The position numbers and the translations under genes were made by a program. The notes below the pieces were generated by a model that saw only the letters and a list, made by a program, of their open reading frames with translations, did no database searches and was not told the DNA's origin. A DNA stretch of 64,000 nt from Aquarana catesbeiana. Its lineage: Eukaryota; Chordata; Amphibia; Anura; Ranidae. Shown here piece after piece: positions 44,160 to 52,933 of this stretch; position 1 is the stretch's first letter, and each line of letters begins with the position of its first letter. The stretch lies in contig NC_133327.1 in NCBI RefSeq assembly GCF_042186555.1, forward strand, positions 101,267,853-101,331,852. The letters run 5' to 3'.

Positions 44160-46160
44160 CATTGGTCACAGCTGGAACAATGTAACTATGTATAACATGC
44201 CGATGCCTGGAATTATTCTTTAAATATTTTGCAATTCCTGTTGCTCTTTAAAAACTTTGGCATGGCATTTCAACTCATTTTTTTCAGGGTTTTCTTATGA
44301 AATTTGTTTAGTCTATATGGTGTATGGCCACATTTAGGCCGTACTGTAGGTCAGCCTTTTTTTTTAACCAGGGTGCCCAGGCACTCTGGGGTGCCTTGAG
44401 ATTTCTTTAGGGGTGCCTTGGCAAAATGAAAGGTACACTCAGGTGCGCTACTACTGTCAAAACAACCAGACTGAGGGGAGGGGCCAGCCTAATGATTGTG
44501 CAAGTGGAGCTGCTACTGGAGAAGTGTGACAAGTACAAGAGCGCACTACGGATGGCTGGCAGCTGAGACTGGTGCTGGAACAACCACTGCTTTTCTAAGG
44601 AAGAGGACAGCGCCATCTTTGTTCAGGCATCATCCAGGTTTAGCTTAAACTTCCTGAACTGAGATGCTGGCTCAGAGATGACAAAGTCATGTAAATCCTG
44701 GTGCTTGTGCAAGTTGTTCTTCAATATCGGACACAGGACCTCATCATACCGCTGTCCCAGCGCCAGGCGGAGGGATGTCTGAATAGTAAAATCCCACCAG
44801 CTGTTCCTGCCTGCGGGATTTGACACACCTGAGCCCTTAAGACCCCCGTGATAGGGGTCCAACAGATCTGGTAAGCGGCCCCCTTTTTCAATTTCTCCCA
44901 AGATCCTGGCTTGCAGAGAAAGGACCGTACACCTAGGAAAGCACACATTGAGTTGCAGGACTTTTCTAATTGTCTTTTTTCAACTACTTATCCCTAAGTG
45001 GACTGTGCCATATTGTAACCATTTATTCATTGCCAGTTTGGAGTTTTTTAGATGGCACTTCAGTTTGATGTTTGATATTAGTATTGTTCAAAATAAGACT
45101 CATATGCACACCCAGGCCAAGGGAGTTCCCTCAGTCTGGTTGTTTTCACAGTAGTAGCGCACCTGAGTGTACCTTTCATATTGCTAAAACTGAAAATTCC
45201 GGTTTTGTTAGGGTTGCAGCACTATTAGTCATTTTTTTCAATTTTTTTTTCAATTTATTTTCAATTTCAATTTCTAACTTCTAGTTAGACAAATCCACAG
45301 GTTTTCATTGTACATCATTACAACCTTCTAGCTGCCAACCTCCAAACAACCAATGACATCCTAAGTTGATAAGGAGGATGTCAGTTGCCTGCATATCATC
45401 CTTGTTTGACCCTCCCCTGCCTCTCTCCATCAGCTTTGGGGTCTCATTAGCTGAGTGATGGAGAAAAACTGAGGGAGAAGAGAAACACTGGAATACTAGT
45501 CAGTACCAGTTTGCAAAAGTGTATTTGCTTTGGAAGAATACATCACCTCTAATGTTGGCTGTCCTACATGTATTGATACTGCTGCAGTATGTAAAACTAT
45601 TAGAAAAGTTTTTACATTTTAGAATGGGTTGCCTTAAGACTGTCCATCATTTTGGAGGGTACCTCAAGATTTCCCATCATTTTAAAGCGTACCTTGACTG
45701 AAAAAAGTTGAGAAACACTGCTGTAGGTAATGCCTGACTAAGGACCATGGAGAATGCTCCAGGCTAGAGGAGGGGACATATCCACTTTTTTTTTTTTTTT
45801 TATAGGAAATAACAAAATCTTAAGGTAACATAGTAAAGAAGAGATTTGTCCAGTACCTGCAGCCTTCAGCATGGCCAGTCCTTTCTTGGCTTCTTCTATC
45901 GGTAAGACGAAGGAGGTCTTGGCGGTGTGGAAGCAGAATCCACACTTGTAGTTGCACTGCCTGGTGAAGTGGTAGTTGACACTGGTGGGTATAACCCTCT
46001 CTGGATCCTGGACCTGTCTGCTTGGGACAGAAAGGACTTCAGATGCAGAAAGTAACCAGCACCTAGAGGAGATCATCTTCATGCCATGAAGCAGAGAGCT
46101 CATGTTCTTCCAAATGAAGACAAGTATTGCTACAACAGGTAGAAAGCTCTGGGACAGCAT
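28056..46160 (-). CDS. RSAD2: RSAD2 / viperin, complete gene, six coding exons
   Basis: Radical SAM enzyme induced by interferon. The family converts CTP to ddhCTP, a chain terminator of viral RNA polymerases, and sits on the ER and lipid droplets. Exons joined on the minus strand are 46160-45857, 43348-43187, 35539-35310, 34053-33904, 32728-32696 and 28220-28056. All introns are GT-AG and the phases fit (1,1,0,0,0), giving 1044 nt and 347 residues against 361 in human. An N-terminal hydrophobic/amphipathic segment (residues 1-40) comes first. The CxxxCxxC iron-sulfur motif is C69, C73, C76. The SAM-binding FSGGEP motif is in exon 2, and the conserved tail ending LKLDW precedes the stop. No frameshift or stop was found, so the gene looks functional. 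CMPK2 lies head to head. Introns 1, 2 and 5 are swollen by transposons. Confidence 0.97.
29001..31268. mobile_element. hAT-type element with nested MITE, RSAD2 intron 5
   Basis: Ends are CGGGGGTCAACAACC and, read inward, CAGGGGTAGGCAACC. The near-perfect 8-bp TSD is ATTTACAA / ATTTACAT (28993-29000 and 31269-31276). No transposase recognised. Confidence 0.7.
30036..31249. mobile_element. Long-hairpin MITE nested in the hAT element
   Basis: 1214 bp with TSD TTA (30033-30035 and 31250-31252) and ends GGCCGGGTTCACACTTG / GGCCGGTTTCACACTGG. The interior is itself an extended inverted repeat (30300-31120), giving ORFs on both strands that are not genes. Confidence 0.8.
31673..32695. other. RSAD2 intron 5, remainder
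   Basis: No gene. 31800-32165 looks like a diverged repeat, but its ends were not fixed. Confidence 0.4.
32696..32728 (-). CDS. RSAD2: RSAD2 exon 5 (33-nt micro-exon)
   Basis: 33 nt encoding MRDSYLILDEY. A polypyrimidine tract and AG precede it (32730-32729) and GTAAG follows (32695). The peptide matches the viperin block between exons 4 and 6, and the frame is kept. It is far too short for ORF-based detection. Confidence 0.92.
33539..33785. repeat. hAT-like repeat fragment in RSAD2 intron 4
   Basis: Begins CAGACTTTCTCAACCTTTTT, similar to the terminus of the hAT element at 44352-45720 (CAGTGTTTCTCAACTTTTTT read inward). No clear right end or TSD. Confidence 0.5.
33904..34053 (-). CDS. RSAD2: RSAD2 exon 4
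   Basis: 150 nt, phase 0 at both ends, acceptor AG at 34055-34054 and GTA donor from 33903. It encodes VFQCLIIDGENCGDDALRQ through CLVPESNQQ, the conserved C-terminal half of the catalytic domain. Confidence 0.95.
34054..35309. other. RSAD2 intron 3, no gene seen
   Basis: Short repeat-like blocks near 34306-34500 and 34540-34870 (the latter with ACCTGTACACACAATA at its right end), probably MITE remnants. Boundaries not determined. Confidence 0.4.
35310..35539 (-). CDS. RSAD2: RSAD2 exon 3
   Basis: 230 nt, acceptor AG at 35541-35540, GTAGGT donor at 35309. It encodes LDILAVSCDSF, GRGQGKKNHVE and WCRDYNVAFKINSVIN, all hallmark viperin blocks of the radical SAM barrel. It ends in phase 0 after IRWK. 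Confidence 0.96.
36368..36486. mobile_element. 119-bp hAT MITE in RSAD2 intron 2
   Basis: Terminal inverted repeats CAGTGATGGCGAACCTTGGC on both sides, with 7 of 8 bp of a TSD matching (TACTAGAT / AACTAGAT). Confidence 0.85.
37660..38970. repeat. Tandem repeat of about 355 bp in the piggyBac derivative
   Basis: The block starting at CAGCAGTTTAGGGTTCCC recurs near 37670, 38018, 38371 and 38725, each followed by GTGCAGTATCGATCGATCAC and GCAGCGTTCGCAGAGTCAGG. Confidence 0.92.
39015..39405 (+). pseudogene. piggyBac transposase remnant: N-terminal piece joined to C-terminal CRD
   Basis: 39015-39276 encodes a low-complexity Pro/Ser-rich piece followed by RLHERHFLYVLPSTPT, the linker that precedes the piggyBac cysteine-rich domain. 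One base frameshifts at the A run 39272-39277. The next frame then reads RCCVCSKHGYRRDTHYYC, CPDNPGLCIGECFERYH and a stop at 39405, the complete zinc-binding CRD that recognises transposon ends. The catalytic core is deleted. Identification rests on the Cys/His spacing. Confidence 0.8.
40960..42470. repeat. Direct and inverted copies of a roughly 390-bp unit
   Basis: GACCCCATTTTGGAAAGTAG at 41003 and 41400, and its complement at about 41600, 41993 and 42386, mark copies in both orientations, folding around 41510. ORFs here are repeat artefacts. Confidence 0.85.
43187..43348 (-). CDS. RSAD2: RSAD2 exon 2
   Basis: 162 nt, with AG acceptor at 43350-43349 and GTGAGT donor at 43186. It encodes the SAM-binding stretch with INFSGGEPFLQDRG and PSVSIVSNGSLI. 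It enters and leaves in phase 1, matching exons 1 and 3. No ORF spans the whole exon from a Met, so simple ORF scans miss it. Confidence 0.95.
43397..43590. repeat. Dispersed repeat copy in RSAD2 intron 1
   Basis: Contains AGTCCCTGCCCTCAAGGAGC, TTACAATCTAAGGTCCCTAA and GGTGTGGGAGGAAACT. Partly the same as 63405-63600. Confidence 0.65.
44107..44154. repeat. (AT)n microsatellite
   Basis: About 24 AT repeats in RSAD2 intron 1. Confidence 0.95.
44352..45720. mobile_element. hAT-type element in RSAD2 intron 1
   Basis: 1369 bp with an exact 8-bp TSD CTGTAGGT (44344-44351 and 45721-45728). The right end, read inward, is CAGTGTTTCTCAAC. A hairpin inside (arms about 44429-44475 and 45125-45176) encloses 650 bp of sequence with an unrecognised ORF on the minus strand. 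Confidence 0.8.
44623..44946 (-). other. Unrecognised 107-codon ORF inside a hAT hairpin
   Basis: Non-repetitive composition, with LDPYHGGLKGSG, RNSWWDFTIQTSLRLALGQR and SEPASQFRKFKLNL. It is not recognised as transposase or as a known domain. It could be a fragment captured from a host gene or a chance ORF. Confidence 0.25.
45857..46160 (-). CDS. RSAD2: RSAD2 exon 1 (start codon, Fe-S motif)
   Basis: 304 nt, starting at ATG 46160-46158 and ending with a GT donor at 45856-45855 in phase 1. It encodes the variable N-terminal membrane-associating segment followed by the strongly conserved block TSVNYHFTRQCNYKCGFC, with the three iron-sulfur cysteines. Reading past the donor soon loses similarity to viperin, which supports the boundary. 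Confidence 0.95.
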
Positions 46161-46222
46161 CTTGCCAAGATGAGCTTTATCTGACAGCTAGGGAGTGACT
46201 GAACTGATCTCATGCCTTCACT

Positions 46223-46345
46223 GATTATATAGGCTCAGCTGGCTGGTGAGCAAGTCAGTTTCACATTCTGTTCCCAACACAGAAATCAGAAACCTGCAAT
46301 AACCACAATATATAAATAATAAATGGTCTCAGGGAGTTTCGTTTC
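46223..46345 (-). promoter_or_regulatory. RSAD2: Candidate RSAD2 core promoter: TATA box and ISRE-like sites
   Basis: On the minus strand a TATATAA box lies at 46223-46233, about 65 bp before the start codon. Just upstream, 46257-46268 reads GAATGTGAAACT, one mismatch from the interferon-stimulated response element GAAANNGAAACT. A second motif at 46335-46345 reads GAAACGAAACT, with one base less spacing than the consensus. RSAD2 is interferon-induced through an ISRE near the TATA box in mammals. The assignment here is inference from motif and position only. Confidence 0.5.
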
Positions 46346-46839
46346 TGCTCATTAGTGCCTCAAGTGGTGAAGCTTTATAAGGTCATTTGGCAATGCATGA
46401 TGATAAATACTGTATATAAACACATTCAACCCATTAATAGCAAATTATTTTACGTGAATTTAGTAAGAAGAGTGTCAATTTCATGTATTTTTTTGTTACT
46501 TTTTTCATGTGTTTTTCTAGCAAGCATTTAAATATAAATTAAATATAAATCTATTGTATTGTACTGAAAAATTCAAAGTTATCTTTGAATTGAGTGTCAT
46601 ACGTTTTTTGCGGGTGTGTGGTGGTCTTTTGTTTCCTCTCTGTGGGTTTTGTAGTCTAACTTTTTGTGAAAGCTGTGTGTGTGTGTGTATATATACTGTA
46701 TATATACACACATATACAAAAAAAACCCCAAAAAAACATATTTGTTATTAGAACAGAACAGTCAAGTTTAGAGATTTTAGTAAACAGTATTTGCAGAAAA
46801 GGAGTGTAAAGGTAAGGGTAGTATATGTAAACAAGATTG

Positions 46840-47260
46840 CTGGATGTTATTGGGGGGCAATATGTGTAAAAGAGGAGTGAGGAGGGTATGATAGAAGCTT
46901 ATGTACAGGAGAGGATTGCAGAGGGTATTATAGGGGTGGGGTATGTGTAGAAGAGAAATGTGGAGGGTATTATGAGGGGTATGGCAGGAGAGGATTGCAG
47001 AGGGCATGCTAGGGGGAAGTATGTGTAGAAGAGGAGTGTGGAGGGTATGATGAGGGGTATGTACAGGAGGGGATTGCGCTGGGTATGATGGGGGGTATGT
47101 GCAGGAGAGTATTGCAGAGGGTATGTCAATGGGTAGTATGTGCAAGAGAAGAGTGCAAATGGTATGATGGGGGCAGTATGCGTAGAAGAGATGTGTGGAG
47201 GGCCTGATAGGAGGCAGTATGTGCAGGAGAGGAGTGCAGAAGGTTTGACAGGGGGAAGTC
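46840..47260. repeat. 37-41-bp minisatellite, left part
   Basis: About ten diverged units of the form GTATGATGGGGGCAGTATGT plus GCAGGAGAGGAGTGCAGAGG. The array resumes at 49212 after the Tc1 insertion. Confidence 0.85.
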
Positions 47261-47389
47261 CAGTATCTCACAAAAGTGAGTACACCCCTCACATTTTTGA
47301 AAATATTTTATTAAATCTTTTCATGTGACAACACTGAAGAAATTACACTTTGCTTCAATGTAAAGTAGTGGTGTGTACAGCTTGTATAA

Positions 47390-47819
47390 GGCCCCTTTCA
47401 CACTGGAGCGGTTTTCAGGCGGTATTGCGCTAAAAATACCGCCTGAAAACCGCCCCTAAACAGCCTCCACTGTTTGTTCAGTGTGAAAGCCCGAGGGCTT
47501 TCACACTGAAGCGGTGCGCAGGCAGGGCGGTGAAAAAAGTCCTGCAAACCGCTTTTTTGGAGCGGTGAAGGAGCGGTGTATTCACCGCTCCTTCACCGCT
47601 CCTGCCTATTGAAATCAATGGGACAGCGCGGCTATACCGCGGTAATACCGCGGCTATAGCCGCGCTGTACGAGGGATTTTAACCCTTTTTCGGCCGCCAG
47701 CGGGGGTTAAAACCGCACCGCTAGCGGCCGAATACCGCTGCAAGAACGACGGTACAGCAGCGCTAAAAATAACGCTGTTGTACCGCTGACGCCCCCACCG
47801 CCCCAGTGTGAAAGGGGCC
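47390..47819. mobile_element. MITE nested in the Tc1 element
   Basis: 430 bp with TSD TAA (47387-47389 and 47820-47822) and ends GGCCCCTTTCACACTGG on both sides. The undisturbed right arm of the Tc1 element shows the empty site. The GC-rich interior (GCGGTATTACCGCGG-like palindromes) folds strongly. Confidence 0.9.
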
Positions 47820-48033
47820 TAACAGTGTAAATTTGCTGTCCCCTCAAAAAAACTCAACACGCAGCCATTAATGTCTAAACCGCTTGCAAAAAAAGTGAGT
47901 ACAATTAGCCATTTTCCCTCCCCGGTGTTATATGTTTTGTTAGTGTTACAAGGTCTCATGTGTGAATGGGGAGCAGGTGTGTTAAATGTGGTGTTATCGC
48001 TCTCACTGTCTCATACAGGTCACTGGAAGTTCA

Positions 48034-48995
48034 ACATGGCACCTCATGGCAAAGAACTCTCTGAGGATCTATAAAAAAAAAATTGTTGCTCATAAAGATG
48101 ACCTAGGCTATAAGAAGATTGCCAAGACCCTGAAACTGAGCTGCAGCATGGTGGCCAAGACCATACAGCGGTTTAACAGTACAGGTTCCACTCAGAACAG
48201 GCCTCACCATGGTCGACCAAAGAAATTGTGTGCATGTGCTCAGCGTCCTATTCAGAGGTTGTCTTTGGGAAATAGACGTATGAGTTCTGCCAGCATTGCT
48301 GCAGAGGTTAAAGGGGTGGGGGGTCAGCCTGTCAGTGCTCAGACCATACACCGCACACTGCATCAAATTGGTCTGCATGGCTGTCATCCCAGAAGGAAGC
48401 CTCTTCTAAAGATGATGCACAAGAAAGCCCACAGTTTGCTGAAGACAAGCAGACTAAGGACATGGATTACTGGAACCATGTCCTGTGATCTGATGAGACC
48501 AAAATAAACTTATTTGGTTCAGATGGTGTCAAGCATGTGTGGCGGCAACCAGGTGAGGAGTACAAAGATAAGTGTGTCTTGCCTACAGTTAAGCATAGTG
48601 GTGGAAGTGTCATAGTCTGGGACTGCATGAGTGCTGCCGGCACTGGGGAGCTACAGTTTATTGAGTGAACTATGAATGCCAACATGTACTGTGACATACT
48701 GAAGCAGAGCATGATCCCCTCCCTTTGCAGACTGGGCCGCAGAGCAACATAACAACCCCAACACACCTCCAAGACGACCACTGCCTTGCTAAAGAAGAAG
48801 AGGGTTAAGGTGATGGACTGGCTAAGCATGTCTCCAGACCTTAACCCTGTGGGACATCCTCAAACATAAGGTGGAGGAGCGCAAGGCCTCTAACATCCAC
48901 CAGCTCCATGATGTCGTCATGGAGGAGTGGAAAAGAACTCCAGTGGTAACCTGTGAAGCTCTGGTGAACTCCATTCCCAAAAGGTTAAGGCAGTA
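48034..48995 (+). pseudogene. Tc1-type transposase pseudogene
   Basis: Starts near ATGGCACCTCATGG. Recognisable parts are IAKTLKLSCSMVAKTIQRF (paired-type helix-turn-helix), HHGRPKK (AT-hook-like), then in other frames WSDETKINLFG, GGSVIVWDCMSA and SPDLNPV. Stops and frameshifts throughout, so it is inactive. Confidence 0.88.
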
Positions 48996-49211
48996 CTGGG
49001 TGTACTCACTTTTGTTGCCAGCAGTTTAGACATTAATGGCTGTGTGTTGAGTTATTTTGAGGGGACAGCAAATTTACACTGTTATACAAGCTGTACACTA
49101 ACTACTTTACATTGTAGCAAAGTGTCATTTCTTCAATGTTGTCATATGAAAAGGTATAATAAAATATTTACAAAAATGTAAGGGATGCACTCACTTTTGT
49201 GAGATACTTTA

Positions 49212-49695
49212 TGTGCAGGAGAAGATTGTGGAGGGTATGATAGGAGGCAGTATGTGACAGAAAGAAGTATGCAGGGTTTGGGATACTATGTGTGTAGGGT
49301 ATGATGCGGGGGCATAATGTGCAAAAGAGGAGTTTGAAGGGTATGATGGGGGCAATAGGTATGTGTAGGAGAAGATTGTAAATTGTATGAAAACAGGCAA
49401 TATGTGCAGAAGAGGAGTGCCGGAGCTTATTATGGGGCAATATCTGTAGAAGAGGAGAGCAGAAAGTATGATGGGAAGGTATGTGCAGGAGAGGATTGCA
49501 GAGGGTATGATAGGGGAATTTGTGCAGGGGACAATTGCAGAGGGTACAATAGGGGGTAGTATGTGCAGGAGAGGAGTGCAAAGGGTATGATGGAGGCAGC
49601 ATGTGTAGAATTGAGTGGAGCGTTTGATAGGAGGCAGTATGTTCAGTAGAGGAGTGCAGAAAGTAAGACAGGAGGCAGTATTTGCAGGGGGGACA
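49212..49695. repeat. 37-41-bp minisatellite, right part
   Basis: Continuation of the array at 46840-47260 (for example TATGTGCAGGAGAGGATTGC, AGAGGGTATGATAGG). Confidence 0.85.
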
Positions 49696-49912
49696 AAGGA
49701 GTTGCTGCAGGGCTTTGTTGCGGGACAATATTTAAACAGGAAATGTAGCTAAGATTACTATAAAACCTAAGTGAAGGCAAACAGGCTTAACAGATTAAAT
49801 CTTCAATCTTCCGCCCAATTTTTTTATTTTAGCAAAAACTTGCAATGCTTAAAGAATGCAAAAAAGATATATCTTTAGGTAGGTGACATAACCAAGAGAC
49901 ATACATTAATTA

Positions 49913-50446
49913 AAGTGGCGTTCCACTGTTTTTTTAGTTTATTAAAAGTCAGCAGCTACAAAAAGTATAGCTGCTGACTTTTAATAAACAGACAATCACC
50001 TGTCCCATGGTCCAGCGATGCAGCCACCCGAAGCCTCCATTCTCTCCCCCTCCTCTCTGCCGGCGCCAACATTGTGAGTGTGGGCGCCCGGCTGTGACAG
50101 TTTGCGGCTTCACAGCAGGGCGCGCACTGAGCATGCGTGAGCCGCGCTGCACTCCGTCAATGGCCAGGCAATGTTCTGGGACCTGTCACGTGTCCCAGAA
50201 CATTGCCGGGAGGGAGGGCCGCCTAGGAGTCGCCTAGGCGGTTAGAAGCCCGGAAAGAGGAAGTTAGAAGCCCGGAAATCGCCTAGGTGGTTAGAAGCCC
50301 GGAAGGAGGAAGTGGGACAGGAAGTCCCACTCCAAACCAGGTACCCAGCTCCCCCCCCCCAAAAAATGACATTCCAATTGTGGCATGTCAGGGAGCGAGG
50401 AGTACTTAAAGCGGAAGTTCCATTTTTAGGTGGAACTCCGCTTTAA
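49913..50446. mobile_element. MITE between RSAD2 and CMPK2
   Basis: Ends TTAAAGTGGCGTTCCAC and, read inward, TTAAAGCGGAGTTCCAC. A hairpin AAAGTCAGCAGCTA / TAGCTGCTGACTTT lies near its left end. Confidence 0.65.
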
Positions 50447-50799
50447 GAGTGTTTTCATCAAGGACATTGGTAAGATAAAGAAATACAAAAACTCTAAAGC
50501 ATTAGCACAAACTGGGGAAGAGGGGTGAGCTACAAACAAAAATTCATCCAGATAATGAAGAACACCCCCACAGGAACCTTGTAATACAACCCATTGTAAA
50601 ATGTCCAAAAGCCTCAAAAACCCAGTTGAACCTTCAGTTTAAATCAGCGACACCCCAGGTGCATCAAAACAAATGTGTTTAATGTATTATAGTTTTTTTT
50701 TATAAAGCTACAGCCTGCGTAAAAAAGCTTGTTCCCTGCCAGCAGGTGAAGAGTGAGACCCCTGACATGCCCCCTTCCTGAGTCAGTACCTCTACAACA

Positions 50800-51500
50800 C
50801 AGGTTCAAAGAATTTTATTTAAACCTCTTGACGGTACCAAAGCCCAATGGGGGTATTCATTATACTGGACTTAAAATGGAATTCGCAAGGTTGGTAATTG
50901 CCTCTTTGAAACAAGGGCAATACATGGTTATCTGCATGTTCCATTTATCCACCACATCAGCACCTTCTGTGCTTCATAGTAGCAGACAATCATTTCCAGT
51001 TTGTCACACTACCTCTGGCCTATACTTTGCTCCCAGAGTGTTCACAAAGGTCCTAGAACCTCTTCTAACCCTTCTTAGAACTCAGGACATCCAGGTCACA
51101 GGCCATCTAGACGACCTTCTCTTGAAAGACTCATTTTCCTTCCAGCTGTCAGCATCCACAGGACAGTTCAGATGCTCCAGGCTTTCGGTTGGGTGAGCAG
51201 TTAAAAAAAAATCTGCTCCCCAGCCTTCTCTTAGCCTGGAACACTTGAGTCTGATCCTGGAAACATCCAAAGGTTTTCCTTCCAGAAAAGAAAATTCTTT
51301 CTCTCAGAGCCCACACTCTGAGATCAAAGAGACATCTCACAATGAGATTCTCCATGAGAGTTCTAAGCCACATTGTAGCCTCCTTTAAGGGTGTACCAGT
51401 TGCCTAATTTAATTAAAGAACACTCCAACACAATATCCTGTCAACTTGGAGCAAGCATGCTCATTCTCTTATCCTATTCATGCTCCTGTCTAGCCAAAAA
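50800..51500 (+). pseudogene. DIRS-like reverse transcriptase fragment
   Basis: The frame from 50753 includes VPKPNGGI, then YFAPRVFTKVLEPLLTLLRT and VTGHLDDLLLKD, the APRVFTKV and Y/H-LDD blocks typical of DIRS-family RT. Downstream LSLILETSKGFPSRKE follows in another frame. Frameshifts and missing segments make it a fossil. No tyrosine recombinase or inverted LTR was seen. Confidence 0.75.
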
Positions 51501-51554
51501 AGACATTTCCTATCTTGGTGAATCTCAAGCCCAGTCTTAAATAGCTGCTAACTG

Positions 51555-52155
51555 CACTGGTCTTGCAACACTGACACTGGTGTGGTGGCGATCAGGAACA
51601 CTGTTACTGACTCACACTGGTCTGGTGACACTGGGACTGGTGTGGCAGAGATCAGGAAAACTGTTGCTGGCTTACACTGGTCTGGTGACACTGGGACTGA
51701 TGTGGTGGTAAGTAGTAACACTGTTGCCTGGCTAACACTGGTCTGGTGCCACTGAGACTAGTGTGGTGGTAATCAGGACACTGTTTCTGGGTCACATTGG
51801 TCTGGTGACACTATACTGTTGTAGCAGCAATCAGGAACAGGGTTACTAGCTTACACTGCTCTAGTGACATTGGAACTGTTGTGGCAGCAATCAGGAACAC
51901 AGTTACTAGCTTGCACTGCTCTGGTGAAACTGTTGTGGCAGCAATCAGGAACATTGTTACTAGCTTACACTGCTCTAGTGACATTGGAACTGTTGTGGCA
52001 GCAATCAGGAAAATTGTTACTAGCTTACACTGCGTCTGGTGTGGCAGTGGTCAGGAACACTGTTGCAGGGGCACTAGTGTGGCAAAATTGTGACTGGTTT
52101 GGCAGTGATAGGGGACACTGTGGCTGGCTACACTGGTCTGGTGGCCTGCATTAGT
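51555..52155. repeat. Minisatellite of about 55-60 bp
   Basis: About ten diverged units built from CTGGTGTGGCAGCAATCAGG, AACACTGTTACTAGCTTACA and CTGCTCTGGTGACA. ORFs across it are repeat artefacts. Confidence 0.85.
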
Positions 52156-52933
52156 GAACATGGGCCTCAGGTAAGTGTTTGGGGAAGAGGGCATGAAAAG
52201 GTACTTGGGTATATTTTATCTTAATGCAGAGGATGCATTAATGTGTTACTAAACCTGGGACCCTGCATTCACTATATCTCGTCTCCCACAGTACACAGAA
52301 CATGGACATGAAATAATTTTAGTACATATAAACTGCCTTTTCTCATCAGCAGTATGTGACTTCTATAAGTGTCTGGTTAAAGCTTGTAGTCAGAGTTTTC
52401 CTTCTCCACTGACTGTCCTAAGAGGTTGCAGGACCCCTGACCCTCTGTCTGGACAGTGCTGATTGGCCCTGTGCTGATCGCATGTACCCCCCCAAGAAAA
52501 AAAACTCTCTAGCAATACACACCAAACTAAGCATGTGCAGCTTGCACCAAAGGCTCTGTACTATCATGAGATATATTGGGGACTGTGGAAGAAGGGAAGG
52601 ATCAGAGAAGGCAGGATCAAACAGCCTTTTTACACAGTGCAGAGTATTAACCCCTTAGGTTCCACAGTGGGTATAATAAGCATGCTTTACTGCATATACA
52701 GACTGATTTTACTGTTGTGAGTTTAGTAACACTTTAACTTTAGCTAAACAATTCATAGTATTTAGTACTAACTTTAAAGTGATTGTAAAGTCTTGTTTTT
52801 TTTTTTAAATAACAAACATGTTATACTTACCTGCTCTGTGCAGTGGTTTTGCACAGAGCAGCCTGGATCCTCCTCTTCTTTGGTCCCCCGCCGGCGCCCC
52901 TGGCTCCTCCTTCCTGCTGGGTGCCCCCACAGC

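Larger units (their letters stand above)
47261..49209. mobile_element. Tc1/mariner-type element, degenerate
   Basis: Terminal inverted repeats CAGTATCTCACAAAAGTGAG on the left and its complement on the right. TA follows at 49210-49211, and the left TA is changed to TC. The subterminal blocks (TTTGAGGGGACAGCAAATTT) are also inverted. A MITE is inserted at 47390-47819. Confidence 0.9.

Noticed and set aside
46777..47292. 171-codon minus-strand ORF (and the similar 49168-49728)
   Set aside because: Translation of the 37-41-bp minisatellite.
47986..48507. Functional Tc1 transposase
   Set aside because: Stop after about ten codons from the normal start, frameshifts before the catalytic region, and later stops.
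51864..52154. 96-codon ORF with LLWQQSGTLLLA repeats
   Set aside because: Translation of the 55-60-bp minisatellite.
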